From an uncultured Prevotellaceae bacterium (lineage in GTDB: Bacteria > Bacteroidota > Bacteroidia > Bacteroidales > Bacteroidaceae), in NCBI GenBank assembly GCA_946185805.1, contig CAMHKU010000014.1, positions 1-38,410 on the forward strand: 38,410 nt of DNA. The letters run 5' to 3'. Both the position numbers and the translations under genes were made by a program. The notes beneath the pieces were generated by a model. That model was not told the DNA's origin. It saw nothing but the letters and a program-made list of their open reading frames with translations, and ran no database searches. Below, piece by piece: positions 1 through 6,643 of this stretch. Position 1 is the stretch's first letter; the number at the start of each line of letters is the position of its first letter.

Positions 1-141
1 AGTTAGAAGGAGTTAGAAGGAGTTAGAAGGAGTTAGAAGGAGTTAGAAGTCAATACCTTGTCCCGTCATTTAACCATAATATATTAAGGGTAGGAGTATT
101 GACTTCTAACTCCTTCTAACTCCCTTTAACTCCTTCTAACT
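1..141. repeat. Decamer tandem array forming a long inverted repeat
   Basis: Bases 1-50 are five near-identical copies of the 10-mer agttagaagg. After a spacer the same units return in inverted orientation from about 96 to 141. The central arms (41-56 and 96-111) pair perfectly over 16 nt, and the next outward unit (31-40 with 112-121) also pairs. The array is cut by the window edge, so its full length is unknown. It lies just downstream of rsmD, and related units run on through 151 into the end of that gene. It could fold into a large hairpin and act as a terminator, but it has no GC-rich stem and no clean T tract. The same decamer family reappears at about 29363-29390. Confidence 0.85.
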
Positions 142-148
142 CCTTCTT

Positions 149-694
149 TTAACTCCTTCTTCTAAAGATTGAGAAGTTGACGCTGCCATACTGGCGGTGC
201 TCCACGAAGTGCGGAGCATCAGCAAAGGAGTAATCCTTACCGTGCTCAAAGACCAGAATGCCGCCCTCCTTCAGCAGCTGGCGCTCAAAGATGAGTGCCG
301 GGATTGTGGGCAGCTCCTTCAGCGCGTATGGCGGGTCGGCAAAGATGAAGTCAAACTGCAGCTTACACGACTTCATGAAGCGGAAGACATCGCCACGGAT
401 ACACTGCACATTGTCTGGCAGGCACTGGAGCTTGGCTACACACTGCTGGATAAAGCGGTGATGGTCGCGGTCCAACTCTACGCTCACCACCTGGGCACAG
501 CCGCGCGAGAGCAGTTCCAGCGTGATGCTGCCCGTGCCCGAGAAGAGGTCGAGGGCTGTGGCGCCGTCGAAGTCGATATAGCCATTAAGCACATTGAAGA
601 TATTCTCCTTGGCAAAGTCTGTCGTCGGCCTCGCCTTAAATGTCCGCGGCACCTCAAAGTGCCGCCCCTTATACTGTCCTGTAATAATCCTCAT
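149..694 (-). CDS. rsmD: 16S rRNA (guanine(966)-N(2))-methyltransferase RsmD
   Basis: Cytoplasmic SAM-dependent methyltransferase that methylates N2 of G966 in 16S rRNA during 30S assembly. The 181-residue protein has the family's usual length. A Rossmann-type SAM motif (DLFSGTGS, residues 49-56) and the catalytic DPPY motif (residues 120-123) are both visible, and the N-terminus MRIITGQYKG is typical of RsmD. It is the last gene of a leftward group, 76 nt after DUF3822, and the gap is filled by a heptamer tract. The final residues RRRS and the stop codon are written by copies of the flanking AACTCCTTCT repeat, so the natural C-terminus appears to have been replaced by repeat DNA. Identification is firm. 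Confidence 0.95.
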   Translation of the reverse strand: MRIITGQYKGRHFEVPRTFKARPTTDFAKENIFNVLNGYIDFDGATALDLFSGTGSITLELLSRGCAQVVSVELDRDHHRFIQQCVAKLQCLPDNVQCIRGDVFRFMKSCKLQFDFIFADPPYALKELPTIPALIFERQLLKEGGILVFEHGKDYSFADAPHFVEHRQYGSVNFSIFRRRS

Positions 695-700
695 CGCCTA

Positions 701-768
701 TCACTTTTCACTCTTCACTTTTCACTCTTCACTTTTCACTCTTCACTCTTCACTAGGCACGCAGTGCC
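701..768. repeat. Heptamer tract (TTCACTY) followed by a GC mini-hairpin
   Basis: About eight copies of a 7-nt unit (tcacttt alternating with tcactct) run from 701 to 755. They are followed at once by a perfect 5-bp stem with a 3-nt loop, GGCAC-GCA-GTGCC (756-768). The element fills the gap between DUF3822 and rsmD and ends 3 nt before the DUF3822 stop codon. The pattern of a heptamer tract plus a small trinucleotide-loop hairpin recurs elsewhere in the window. Confidence 0.85.
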
Positions 769-770
769 GC

Positions 771-1583
771 CTACCGTCCTTTGGTCAGCAGCGTCATCAA
801 GTCAAAAGGCATACCCTTCACCCCCGTTGCCGGCGCCTGATGTAACTCTGCCGAGGGATTGATTTTGTACACCTTCTGCAGGTATCGCCGCAGCTCATCC
901 ATCAGCCACTCCTGCTCCGGCAGGTCACCCACAAGGTGCAACTCGTCATGCTCGGGCTGTAACATCAGCTGTTTCCACACGTACAACAGGAAATAGAGGA
1001 TGTCGTGAGCATTATTCACCTCAAACTGATTGCAGAACTTAAAACGGTTCTGCTGGAAAGAGAACACATCAAGCCTGCGCTCACGGAAATAGCCGTAGAG
1101 CTTGTTGCGGGCACCGGTGAACGACCGCTGGTAGAGATGCCGCCATACCGGCGACATAGCCACGATAAACTTCGCATCGCTGAAGTTATCGTCGACAACC
1201 AGCTTCAGGTCTTTGTTCATAGCAAACACCGTGACGGCATTCAAGTCAGGCAGCACATTATAGAGCACGGCATCCTGGTCATGACCCGGAAAGGCGTAGC
1301 GATAGAGTTCCACTATGTCGGGTTCCTGAAACTGTTCTACCGGCACCATCAGCACTGGCACATCCATCAATACCTGTACCTTGCAGATATCCTGACTGCG
1401 CAGGTCGGCACCCTTGAACGCCTCACGCAGGTTGGCAGCCATCGACATGCCGCTCTTCACCACATAGGGCTGAAAGGTGACCGGCGCCGACGACAGCGCA
1501 GGGGCTATGGAGGCAAACGACAGGCTATGCTTACCAATCCTGATAACCAAGCGGAGATTCCGCTGATTCTGTTCTATTTCCAT
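771..1583 (-). CDS. DUF3822 family protein
   Basis: A 270-residue soluble protein without a signal peptide or membrane segment. I recognise it as a DUF3822 protein, a Bacteroidetes family of unknown biochemical role. The N-terminal beta-rich pattern (RLVIRIGKHSLSFA, about residues 11-24) and the later VNNAHDILYFLLYVWKQLML stretch fit this family and suggest an actin-like ATPase-type fold, though that is inference. It sits directly upstream of rsmD in the same orientation, an arrangement I recall as common in Bacteroidales. The start ATG (1581-1583) is 7 nt downstream of the stop of a tiny membrane-protein gene. The family assignment is from recalled sequence features, not a search. Confidence 0.8.
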   Translation of the reverse strand: MEIEQNQRNLRLVIRIGKHSLSFASIAPALSSAPVTFQPYVVKSGMSMAANLREAFKGADLRSQDICKVQVLMDVPVLMVPVEQFQEPDIVELYRYAFPGHDQDAVLYNVLPDLNAVTVFAMNKDLKLVVDDNFSDAKFIVAMSPVWRHLYQRSFTGARNKLYGYFRERRLDVFSFQQNRFKFCNQFEVNNAHDILYFLLYVWKQLMLQPEHDELHLVGDLPEQEWLMDELRRYLQKVYKINPSAELHQAPATGVKGMPFDLMTLLTKGR

Positions 1584-1590
1584 ATCTTTG

Positions 1591-1689
1591 CTATTTCACT
1601 GCCGACACCACACTGGCCACGCAGAGCGCCAGCAGGGCAGCGGCAATGAGCGTCAGCACAACATTTATCAGCTTGTTTGATGTAATCAT
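1591..1689 (-). CDS. Putative 32-residue single-pass membrane protein
   Basis: A short reading frame starts with ATG at 1689 and ends with TAG at 1591. Its product begins MITSNKLINVVLTLIAAALL and continues with a hydrophobic, alanine- and valine-rich stretch ending VVSAVK. Residues 7-30 would form one transmembrane helix with a short polar, lysine-bearing N-terminus. It begins 27 nt downstream of a strong TAATTTTG box and is followed after 7 nt by DUF3822, so position supports translation. Small hydrophobic proteins of about 30 residues (for example those called smalltalk) are known in Bacteroidales, and I cannot say that this belongs to that family. No function is assigned. Confidence 0.55.
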   Translation of the reverse strand: MITSNKLINVVLTLIAAALLALCVASVVSAVK

Positions 1690-1696
1690 TCAAATT

Positions 1697-1731
1697 ATTT
1701 TCGTACCTTTGCGCTGCAAAATTACGAAAAT
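1697..1731. promoter_or_regulatory. Near-palindromic bidirectional promoter
   Basis: The arms 1697-1712 (attttcgtacctttgc) and 1716-1731 (gcaaaattacgaaaat) are inverted copies matching at 14 of 16 positions around a 3-nt centre. Each arm carries a Bacteroidetes -7 box: TACCTTTG on the plus strand (1704-1711) for the helicase gene, and TAATTTTG on the minus strand (1717-1724) for the small ORF, DUF3822 and rsmD. The boxes interlock, so the two predicted start sites lie within a few bases of each other and the two polymerases could not bind at the same time. I saw no convincing -33 elements at the standard spacing. Confidence 0.75.
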
Positions 1732-1741
1732 ATTTTGAATA

Positions 1742-3415
1742 ATGATTGCCGACGAACTAAAATATCGTATTTTTGAAGCTTTTAGCTTTCCGCCAACGAC
1801 GGAACAGGCGGTGGCCATCAGTGTGTTCACCGACTTCCTAACGTGCCGCGATCCTCGGGCGGTGATGATTCTGCGCGGCTCGGCGGGTACGGGTAAGACC
1901 ACGCTGGCCGCCGCTATCGTCAAGGCGCTAACGGTGCTCAGGCAGAAGCTGGTGCTCATGGCTCCCACGGGACGGGCGGCCAAGGTATTTTCCCTATATG
2001 CCGGACAGCCGGCCTACACCATCCACCGCCGTATCTACCGTCAGCGGTCGGCGGGCGACATGTCGACATTCAACCTCAATGTCAATCTCAGCAACGACAC
2101 ACTCTTCATCGTCGACGAGGCATCGATGATCAGCAACCAGGGCTTTGGCGAATCGACCTTCGGCTCTGGCTGTCTGCTCGACGACCTGATCACCTTTGTC
2201 TACAGCAACGACGGCCAGTCGGTAGTAAGGCGCGCCGGGGGCGAGAACTGCCGCCTGCTGCTCATCGGCGACCGCGCCCAGCTGCCGCCCGTGGGCGAGG
2301 AAACAAGTCCCGCATTGTCGGCAGAGGTGCTCCGCGGCTACGGGCTGCAAGTTTTCGAGACCGACCTCAATGAGGTGCTGCGCCAGTCGCAGCAATCGGG
2401 TATCCTGTGGAACGCTACGATGATCAGAGGTGAGGGGCTTCTTAGTGGTGAGGAGTCTATTAGAGGTGAGGGGCAAGAGGTGAGAGGTGAGAGGTTTTCA
2501 CTGCCGAGAATCCGGCTGCAGGGGTTTAGTGACATCCACGTGGTGCCTGGCGACGAACTGATAGAGTCGCTGGCCACGAGCTACAGCCGCGCCGGCATGG
2601 ACGACACGCTGGTCATCACCCGCAGCAACAAACGTGCCAACATATACAACCAGGGCATCCGCAACACCGTGCTCGACCGCGAGGAACTGCTCTGCCGCGG
2701 CGACCGACTGATGATTGTGAAGAACAATTATTATTGGATAACCACCCAACACCCCACCACCCTACAACCCACCCCCAACCCCTCCCGAAGGGAGGGGGGC
2801 TTAGATACCTCTACCCGAGATAACTCCGCACAAAATCAGCAGCAGAGTAATCAGACTCCCCTCCCTTCGGGAGGGGTTGGGGGTGGGTTGTTGGGTGGGG
2901 GGTTGTTGGGTGGGGGAGGGTCTTCTTTCCTCGCCAACGGCGACATGGCCACGGTGCAGCGGGTACGCAACGTCCATGAGCAATACGGCTTCCACTTCGC
3001 CGAGGTGACACTGCAGTTTCCTGACTACGACGACATGGAGCTTACCTGCATGGTGCTGCTCGACACGCTCACCGCTGAAGCGCCGTCGCTCACCCGCGAC
3101 CAGCAACAGCAGCTCTACGAGGGTGTCATGGCCGACTATGCCGACATCCCGCTGAAGAGCGACCGTCTGAGGAAACTCAAGGAAGACCGCTACTACAACG
3201 CCCTGCAGGTAAAGTTTGCCTATGCTGTCACCTGCCACAAGGCGCAGGGCGGGCAGTGGGCGCATGTCTACATAGACCAGGGCTACATGACCGACGACAT
3301 GGCGGGCGGCGACTACCTGCACTGGCTATACACGGCTTTCACCCGCGCCACAGAGCAGCTCTTCTTGGTCAACTGGCCGGCAAGTATGTTGTCAGGACAC
3401 ACTAACAGCCAATAA
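1742..3415 (+). CDS. RecD-like ATP-dependent DNA helicase with two inserted loops
   Basis: Superfamily 1 helicase of the RecD/AAA_30 type, 557 residues. The Walker A motif GSAGTGKT (46-53), a Walker B-like FIVDEAS (about 120) and the C-terminal UvrD_C_2 signature VTCHKAQGGQW followed by YTAFTRATEQLFLV are all present. It probably acts in DNA repair or recombination as a stand-alone 5'-3' helicase, since no RecB or RecC partner is nearby. Two segments look foreign: residues about 228-256 (Arg/Gly/Glu-rich, from a gaggtga tract) and about 334-396 (Pro/Thr then Gly/Leu-rich, from a large inverted repeat). Without them the protein would be about 465 residues, nearer the size I expect. Both inserts are in frame and avoid the motifs. 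Confidence 0.9.
   Translation: MIADELKYRIFEAFSFPPTTEQAVAISVFTDFLTCRDPRAVMILRGSAGTGKTTLAAAIVKALTVLRQKLVLMAPTGRAAKVFSLYAGQPAYTIHRRIYRQRSAGDMSTFNLNVNLSNDTLFIVDEASMISNQGFGESTFGSGCLLDDLITFVYSNDGQSVVRRAGGENCRLLLIGDRAQLPPVGEETSPALSAEVLRGYGLQVFETDLNEVLRQSQQSGILWNATMIRGEGLLSGEESIRGEGQEVRGERFSLPRIRLQGFSDIHVVPGDELIESLATSYSRAGMDDTLVITRSNKRANIYNQGIRNTVLDREELLCRGDRLMIVKNNYYWITTQHPTTLQPTPNPSRREGGLDTSTRDNSAQNQQQSNQTPLPSGGVGGGLLGGGLLGGGGSSFLANGDMATVQRVRNVHEQYGFHFAEVTLQFPDYDDMELTCMVLLDTLTAEAPSLTRDQQQQLYEGVMADYADIPLKSDRLRKLKEDRYYNALQVKFAYAVTCHKAQGGQWAHVYIDQGYMTDDMAGGDYLHWLYTAFTRATEQLFLVNWPASMLSGHTNSQ
2424..2505. repeat. In-frame heptamer tract in the helicase gene
   Basis: A degenerate gaggtga/gaggggc tract encodes an Arg/Gly/Glu-rich loop in the RecD-like helicase. 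The repeat type is the same as the gagaggt tract inside mutY (4433-4458) and the intergenic tract at 18211-18250. It contains no stop in the used frame and keeps the downstream helicase motifs in frame. Confidence 0.7.
2740..2932. repeat. Large in-frame inverted-repeat element in the helicase gene
   Basis: Arms 2765-2796 and 2859-2890 are perfect 32-nt inverted copies separated by about 62 nt. Each arm contains its own small palindrome, CCCTCCC-GAA-GGGAGGG (2780-2796) and CCCCTCCC-TTC-GGGAGGGG (2858-2876). Degenerate ccaccc/gggtgg repeats continue outward on both sides. The whole segment is translated in frame as a Pro/Thr-rich, Gln/Ser-rich, then Gly/Leu-rich loop of about 60 residues. A related palindrome lies in nadB (9780-9800). 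It behaves like a small non-autonomous element tolerated in a coding sequence. Confidence 0.8.
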
Positions 3416-3538
3416 CTTAATTCATGTTTCGCATTCGCGCAACTTGCATGTAGTAAAGGATTTATGGTGATGTGGAGGCTTACAGACTTACAGATGACAG
3501 ACGGATGGACATCGGAAAAGTCATAGTGCTTGATTATT

Positions 3539-3612
3539 AACACGAATGACCATGAATTAAACACGAATTTTTCATAAATTTAATTTTTGAATAATTCGTG
3601 GCAATTCGTGTT
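3539..3612. repeat. Nested inverted repeat between the helicase gene and purN
   Basis: In the 225-nt gap between two convergent genes, aacacgaat (3539-3547) pairs with attcgtgtt (3604-3612). Inner copies cacgaatt (3562-3569) and aattcgtg (3593-3600) also pair, giving alternative stems around an AT-rich loop. It may serve as a bidirectional transcript end or be a dispersed palindromic repeat. No gene is seen in the rest of the gap (3416-3640). Confidence 0.65.
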
Positions 3613-3640
3613 TGAATATAATTACTATGAATAATGTAGG

Positions 3641-4216
3641 CTAAAGTTCTTGGACTACCTGTTCCACAATCTTCGGGAAGTGTGTCATCTCCAGTTCGTG
3701 TTCCTTGCGGGCAATGTCGTCGGCAGTGTCGTCGGGGCAGAGAGCTACCTTTACTTGCGCAATAATCTCGCCACTGTCGCAGACGGGCGTCACCCAGTGA
3801 ACGGTCATGCCCGTCTCCGTCTCGCCGGCAGCCTTCACCGCCTCGTGCACGTGGTGTCCCCACATGCCCTTGCCGCCATACTTGGGCAGCAGCGCCGGGT
3901 GGAGATTGATGATACGGCGGGGGAAGGCGTCAATCAGGAAATTGGGCACCAAAGGCAGGAAGCCTGCCAGCACGATGAAGCCAATACGATGGTCACGCAG
4001 CAGCGGCAGCATAAACTCCGGATCATTAAGCTGCGGCTTCGGTGCTACGGCGGTCTCTACGCCGAGGCGCCGGGCGCGCTCCAGGGCTAAGGCATCAGGT
4101 TTGTTACTCACCACCAGGGCGCAACAGACGCGCTCACTGTCGGCGAAATACTTAATCAAGTTTTCACAGTTCGTGCCGCTTCCCGACACAAAGATGGCTA
4201 TGTTTAGTTTTTCCAT
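3641..4216 (-). CDS. purN: Phosphoribosylglycinamide formyltransferase PurN
   Basis: Transfers the formyl group of 10-formyl-THF to GAR, the third step of de novo purine synthesis. With the start chosen here the protein has 191 residues and begins MEKLNIAIFVSGSGTN, the usual family N-terminus with the phosphate-binding SGSGTN loop. The catalytic Asn and His lie in INLHPALLPKYGG, and the catalytic Asp in CDSGEI. A second in-frame ATG at 4240 would add the octapeptide MEKPNIAI, an almost exact duplicate of the next eight codons. I prefer the inner ATG because the duplicated segment adds nothing the family has and overlaps mutY. Purine-pathway neighbours are absent. It is the last gene of the dacB-to-purN run. 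Confidence 0.93.
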   Translation of the reverse strand: MEKLNIAIFVSGSGTNCENLIKYFADSERVCCALVVSNKPDALALERARRLGVETAVAPKPQLNDPEFMLPLLRDHRIGFIVLAGFLPLVPNFLIDAFPRRIINLHPALLPKYGGKGMWGHHVHEAVKAAGETETGMTVHWVTPVCDSGEIIAQVKVALCPDDTADDIARKEHELEMTHFPKIVEQVVQEL

Positions 4217-4240
4217 AATAGCTATGTTTGGTTTTTCCAT
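4193..4240 (-). repeat. 24-bp tandem duplication of the purN start
   Basis: Two adjacent 24-nt copies, each starting with atggaaaaac and differing at two positions, encode MEKPNIAI and MEKLNIAI. The outer copy reaches into the end of mutY, whose stop codon is at 4222-4224. The duplication gives purN two possible ATG starts, one overlapping mutY and one 5 nt after it. Confidence 0.85.
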
Positions 4241-5289
4241 AATTCTTCCAACAACAGTTCTATGAGCCGCGGCACGGCATACTGGTCTATCTCATCTTCC
4301 CTGATCCAAAAATAGCCGTCGGGCAATGCCGGCCGCTCTTCCGGCTCCCAGAGGTAGAAGTCTGCATAGAGCACACGGTGGGTCAACACATGCTTGACGC
4401 TTTTCTTTAGAAGGGAGAGATTGTTTAGAGGGGAGAGGTGAGAGGTGAGAGGTGAGAGAATACCTAAAGCACTGAAAATTTCTCTTACCTCTCCCCTCTC
4501 ACCACTTACTTCTAAACACAGCGGCTCATAGAGTCCCTGCCAGATGTCGCCGGGGCCGCGACGGTGGATGGCTGTACAGCCATTGCTGCGGATATATATA
4601 TAAATAAGGTGGCGCTCGGCAACCTTCAGCTTGCGTTCCTTCACGGGCAGCTCCCCCACCCTACCCTCACGCAGGGCTACACACGTCTCAGCCAGCGGAC
4701 ACCGCCCGCAATGCGGACTCTGCGGCGTACACTGCAGGGCGCCAAAGTCCATAATCGCCTGGTTGTAGTCTGCCACGGTCTCTGGCAACAAGCTCTGCGC
4801 CAGCGCCGCAAACACTTTCTTCCCCTCCGTAGTATTGATAGGCGTGTCGATGCCGAAATGCCGGCTGAGCACGCGGTAGACATTGCCATCGACCACCGCC
4901 GCCGACAGTCCGAAGGCGAAGCTGCCGATGGCCGCCGCCGTATAGTCGCCCACGCCCTTGAGGGCTCGCAGACCCTCTACCGTGGTGGGGAACCCGCCTT
5001 GCGCCACCACCTGGCGGGCAGCGGCATGCAGGTTGCGCGCACGGCTGTAGTAGCCTAAGCCCTGCCACTCTCGCAGCACCTCGTCCTCGGTGGCGGCGGC
5101 GAGGTCGGCCACCGTCGGCCACCGACGCATGAACCGCTGCCAGTAGGCCATGCCCTGCTTCACCTGTGTCTGCTGCAGAATAATCTCTGACAGCCAGATG
5201 GCATAGGGGTCGCAAGTCTGCCGCCAGGGCAGCTCACGGCCGTTCTCACGAAACCAGCGGAGGAGGGACAGGGCAAAGTAACTATTCAA
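4222..5289 (-). CDS. mutY: A/G-specific adenine glycosylase MutY
   Basis: Removes adenine mispaired with 8-oxoguanine. The 355-residue protein has the HhH-GPD glycosylase domain: LPWR near residue 19, catalytic Glu35 in SEIILQQTQV, helix-hairpin-helix KGVGDYTAAAIG (111-122) and catalytic Asp134 in VVDGNVYR. The iron-sulfur cysteines Cys187, Cys194, Cys197 and Cys203 have the exact C-X6-C-X2-C-X5-C spacing. The C-terminal NUDIX-like 8-oxoG recognition domain is present but carries a foreign Ser/Leu-rich insert (about 251-284) written by a heptamer tract. The start codon is TTG. No in-frame ATG exists between it and the upstream stop, and the family alignment needs a start here. It overlaps the purN start region. 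Confidence 0.95.
   Translation of the reverse strand: MNSYFALSLLRWFRENGRELPWRQTCDPYAIWLSEIILQQTQVKQGMAYWQRFMRRWPTVADLAAATEDEVLREWQGLGYYSRARNLHAAARQVVAQGGFPTTVEGLRALKGVGDYTAAAIGSFAFGLSAAVVDGNVYRVLSRHFGIDTPINTTEGKKVFAALAQSLLPETVADYNQAIMDFGALQCTPQSPHCGRCPLAETCVALREGRVGELPVKERKLKVAERHLIYIYIRSNGCTAIHRRGPGDIWQGLYEPLCLEVSGERGEVREIFSALGILSPLTSHLSPLNNLSLLKKSVKHVLTHRVLYADFYLWEPEERPALPDGYFWIREDEIDQYAVPRLIELLLEELWKNQT
4433..4503. repeat. In-frame heptamer tract with inverted partner inside mutY
   Basis: Three full gagaggt units plus a partial one (4433-4458) are followed about 25 nt later by an imperfect inverted copy (ctcttacctctcccctctcacc split over 4482-4503). Together they can form a hairpin. On the minus strand the segment is translated as the Ser/Leu/Pro-rich loop of MutY's C-terminal domain, with no stop. 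Confidence 0.75.
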
Positions 5290-5334
5290 CTCTTCAATCT
5301 TTGATTTTCTAATCTTTTAATTTTTCAATTTTCC

Positions 5335-6612
5335 CTACATTTTGCCTTGGTCGCCGAGATAGCTGTCCTTGAACCCGAGGAAATAGAGCACACCGTCGAG
5401 GCCGAGGCTTGAGATGCTCTGCTTGGCGTTGGCCACCACGCGGGGCTTGGCATGGAAAGCTATGCCGAGGCCGGCCTCCGAGATCATCGGCAGGTCGTTG
5501 GCACCGTCGCCCACGGCGATGGTCTGCGCCAGGTTCACCTTCTCCACCTGTGCTATGAGCTTCAGCAGCTCGGCCTTGCGGTGGCCGTCGACCACCTCGC
5601 CCACATAGCGGCCGGTGAGCTTGCCGTCGTCGCCAATCTCCAGCTCGTTGGCATACACGTAGTCGATGCCGTACTTGCGCTGCAGATACTCGCCGAAATA
5701 GGTAAAACCACCGCTAAGGATGGCAATCTTGTAGCCGCAGCGCTTGAGGATGGTCATCAGACGGTCCACACCCTCGGTAATGGGCAAGTGCTCGGCAATG
5801 TCCTGCATCACGCTCACGTCGAGGCCCTTCAACAGCGCCACCCGCCGGGTGAAGCTCTCCTTGAAGTCTATCTCGCCGCGCATGGCACTCTCGGTGATAG
5901 CCCTCACCTCGGCGCCCACGCCGTTGCGCTCTGCCAGCTCGTCGATACACTCGGTCTGTATCAGTGTGGAGTCCATATCGAAACAGATGAGGCGGCGCAT
6001 GCGGCGGAACATATCGTCGCGCTGGAACGAGCAGTCAATCTCCATCTCCTCCGACAGCCGCAGCAGCTGGCGCTGCATCTCCTGACGGTCGGCGGGCTCG
6101 CCGCGCAGCGAGAACTCTATGCAGGCCCTGATGTGCTTGGCGGGGTTCTTGATGCTCTTACGGCCCGTCATGCGGCGTATGGCGTCGATATTGAATCCCT
6201 GGTCGGCAATGAGGCGCGTGGCAGCCTCTATCTGGCGTGCCTCCAGCTCGCGGCCCATGACCATCAGTATGTAGCGGTTCTTGCCCTGATGGCCCACCCA
6301 ATCCTCGTACTCGTCGTCGCCGATGGGCGAGAAGCCGATGTTCACACCCAGCTCTGTAGCCTTAAACAGCAGCTCCTTCATCACCTGTCCGGAGTGCATC
6401 TCGTCCATGCGGATGAGGATGCCCAAGGAGAGTGTGGAGTGGATGTCGGCCTGACCGATGTCTAAGATCTGGGCGTCGTACTTGGCCAGGATGGCCATGA
6501 CGGCAGCCGTCAGTCCGGGGCGGTCCTGACCGGTGATGCGCACTAATATCTGCTCTTGCGCCTGATTGTCGGCGGCTGGCGTGGCGGCTGTTGCACTGTT
6601 TGTCTGTTCCAT
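5335..6612 (-). CDS. serB: Phosphoserine phosphatase SerB with N-terminal ACT domains
   Basis: Final step of serine synthesis: hydrolyses phosphoserine to serine. The 425-residue protein has two ACT-type regulatory domains (about 21-98, with ITGQDRPGLTAAV, and about 112-190), then a HAD phosphatase domain. Motif I is FDMDST (211-216, nucleophile Asp212), motif II is the serine in ILSGGFTYF (about 295), and motif IV is VGDGANDLPM (about 367). The ACT pair suggests control by an amino acid, probably serine, which is inference. It lies 31 nt after the PagL-like gene and 45 nt before mutY, in the same direction. The 5290-5334 gap is an AT-rich degenerate repeat tract. Confidence 0.95.
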   Translation of the reverse strand: MEQTNSATAATPAADNQAQEQILVRITGQDRPGLTAAVMAILAKYDAQILDIGQADIHSTLSLGILIRMDEMHSGQVMKELLFKATELGVNIGFSPIGDDEYEDWVGHQGKNRYILMVMGRELEARQIEAATRLIADQGFNIDAIRRMTGRKSIKNPAKHIRACIEFSLRGEPADRQEMQRQLLRLSEEMEIDCSFQRDDMFRRMRRLICFDMDSTLIQTECIDELAERNGVGAEVRAITESAMRGEIDFKESFTRRVALLKGLDVSVMQDIAEHLPITEGVDRLMTILKRCGYKIAILSGGFTYFGEYLQRKYGIDYVYANELEIGDDGKLTGRYVGEVVDGHRKAELLKLIAQVEKVNLAQTIAVGDGANDLPMISEAGLGIAFHAKPRVVANAKQSISSLGLDGVLYFLGFKDSYLGDQGKM

Positions 6613-6643
6613 AAGCGTTGATAGTTGAATGGGGGTGTTATGA

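Noticed and set aside
1..141. CRISPR-like array
   Set aside because: The units are 10-nt direct repeats without spacers, and they continue in inverted orientation; there are no cas genes.
2424..2932. Helicase gene as a pseudogene
   Set aside because: Both inserts keep the frame and all helicase motifs before and after them are intact, so a full-length protein is more likely.
5452..6465. A 337-codon plus-strand frame opposite serB
   Set aside because: SerB has all HAD motifs and two ACT domains on the minus strand; the opposing frame is rich in His, Ala, Leu and Val as expected of a shadow.
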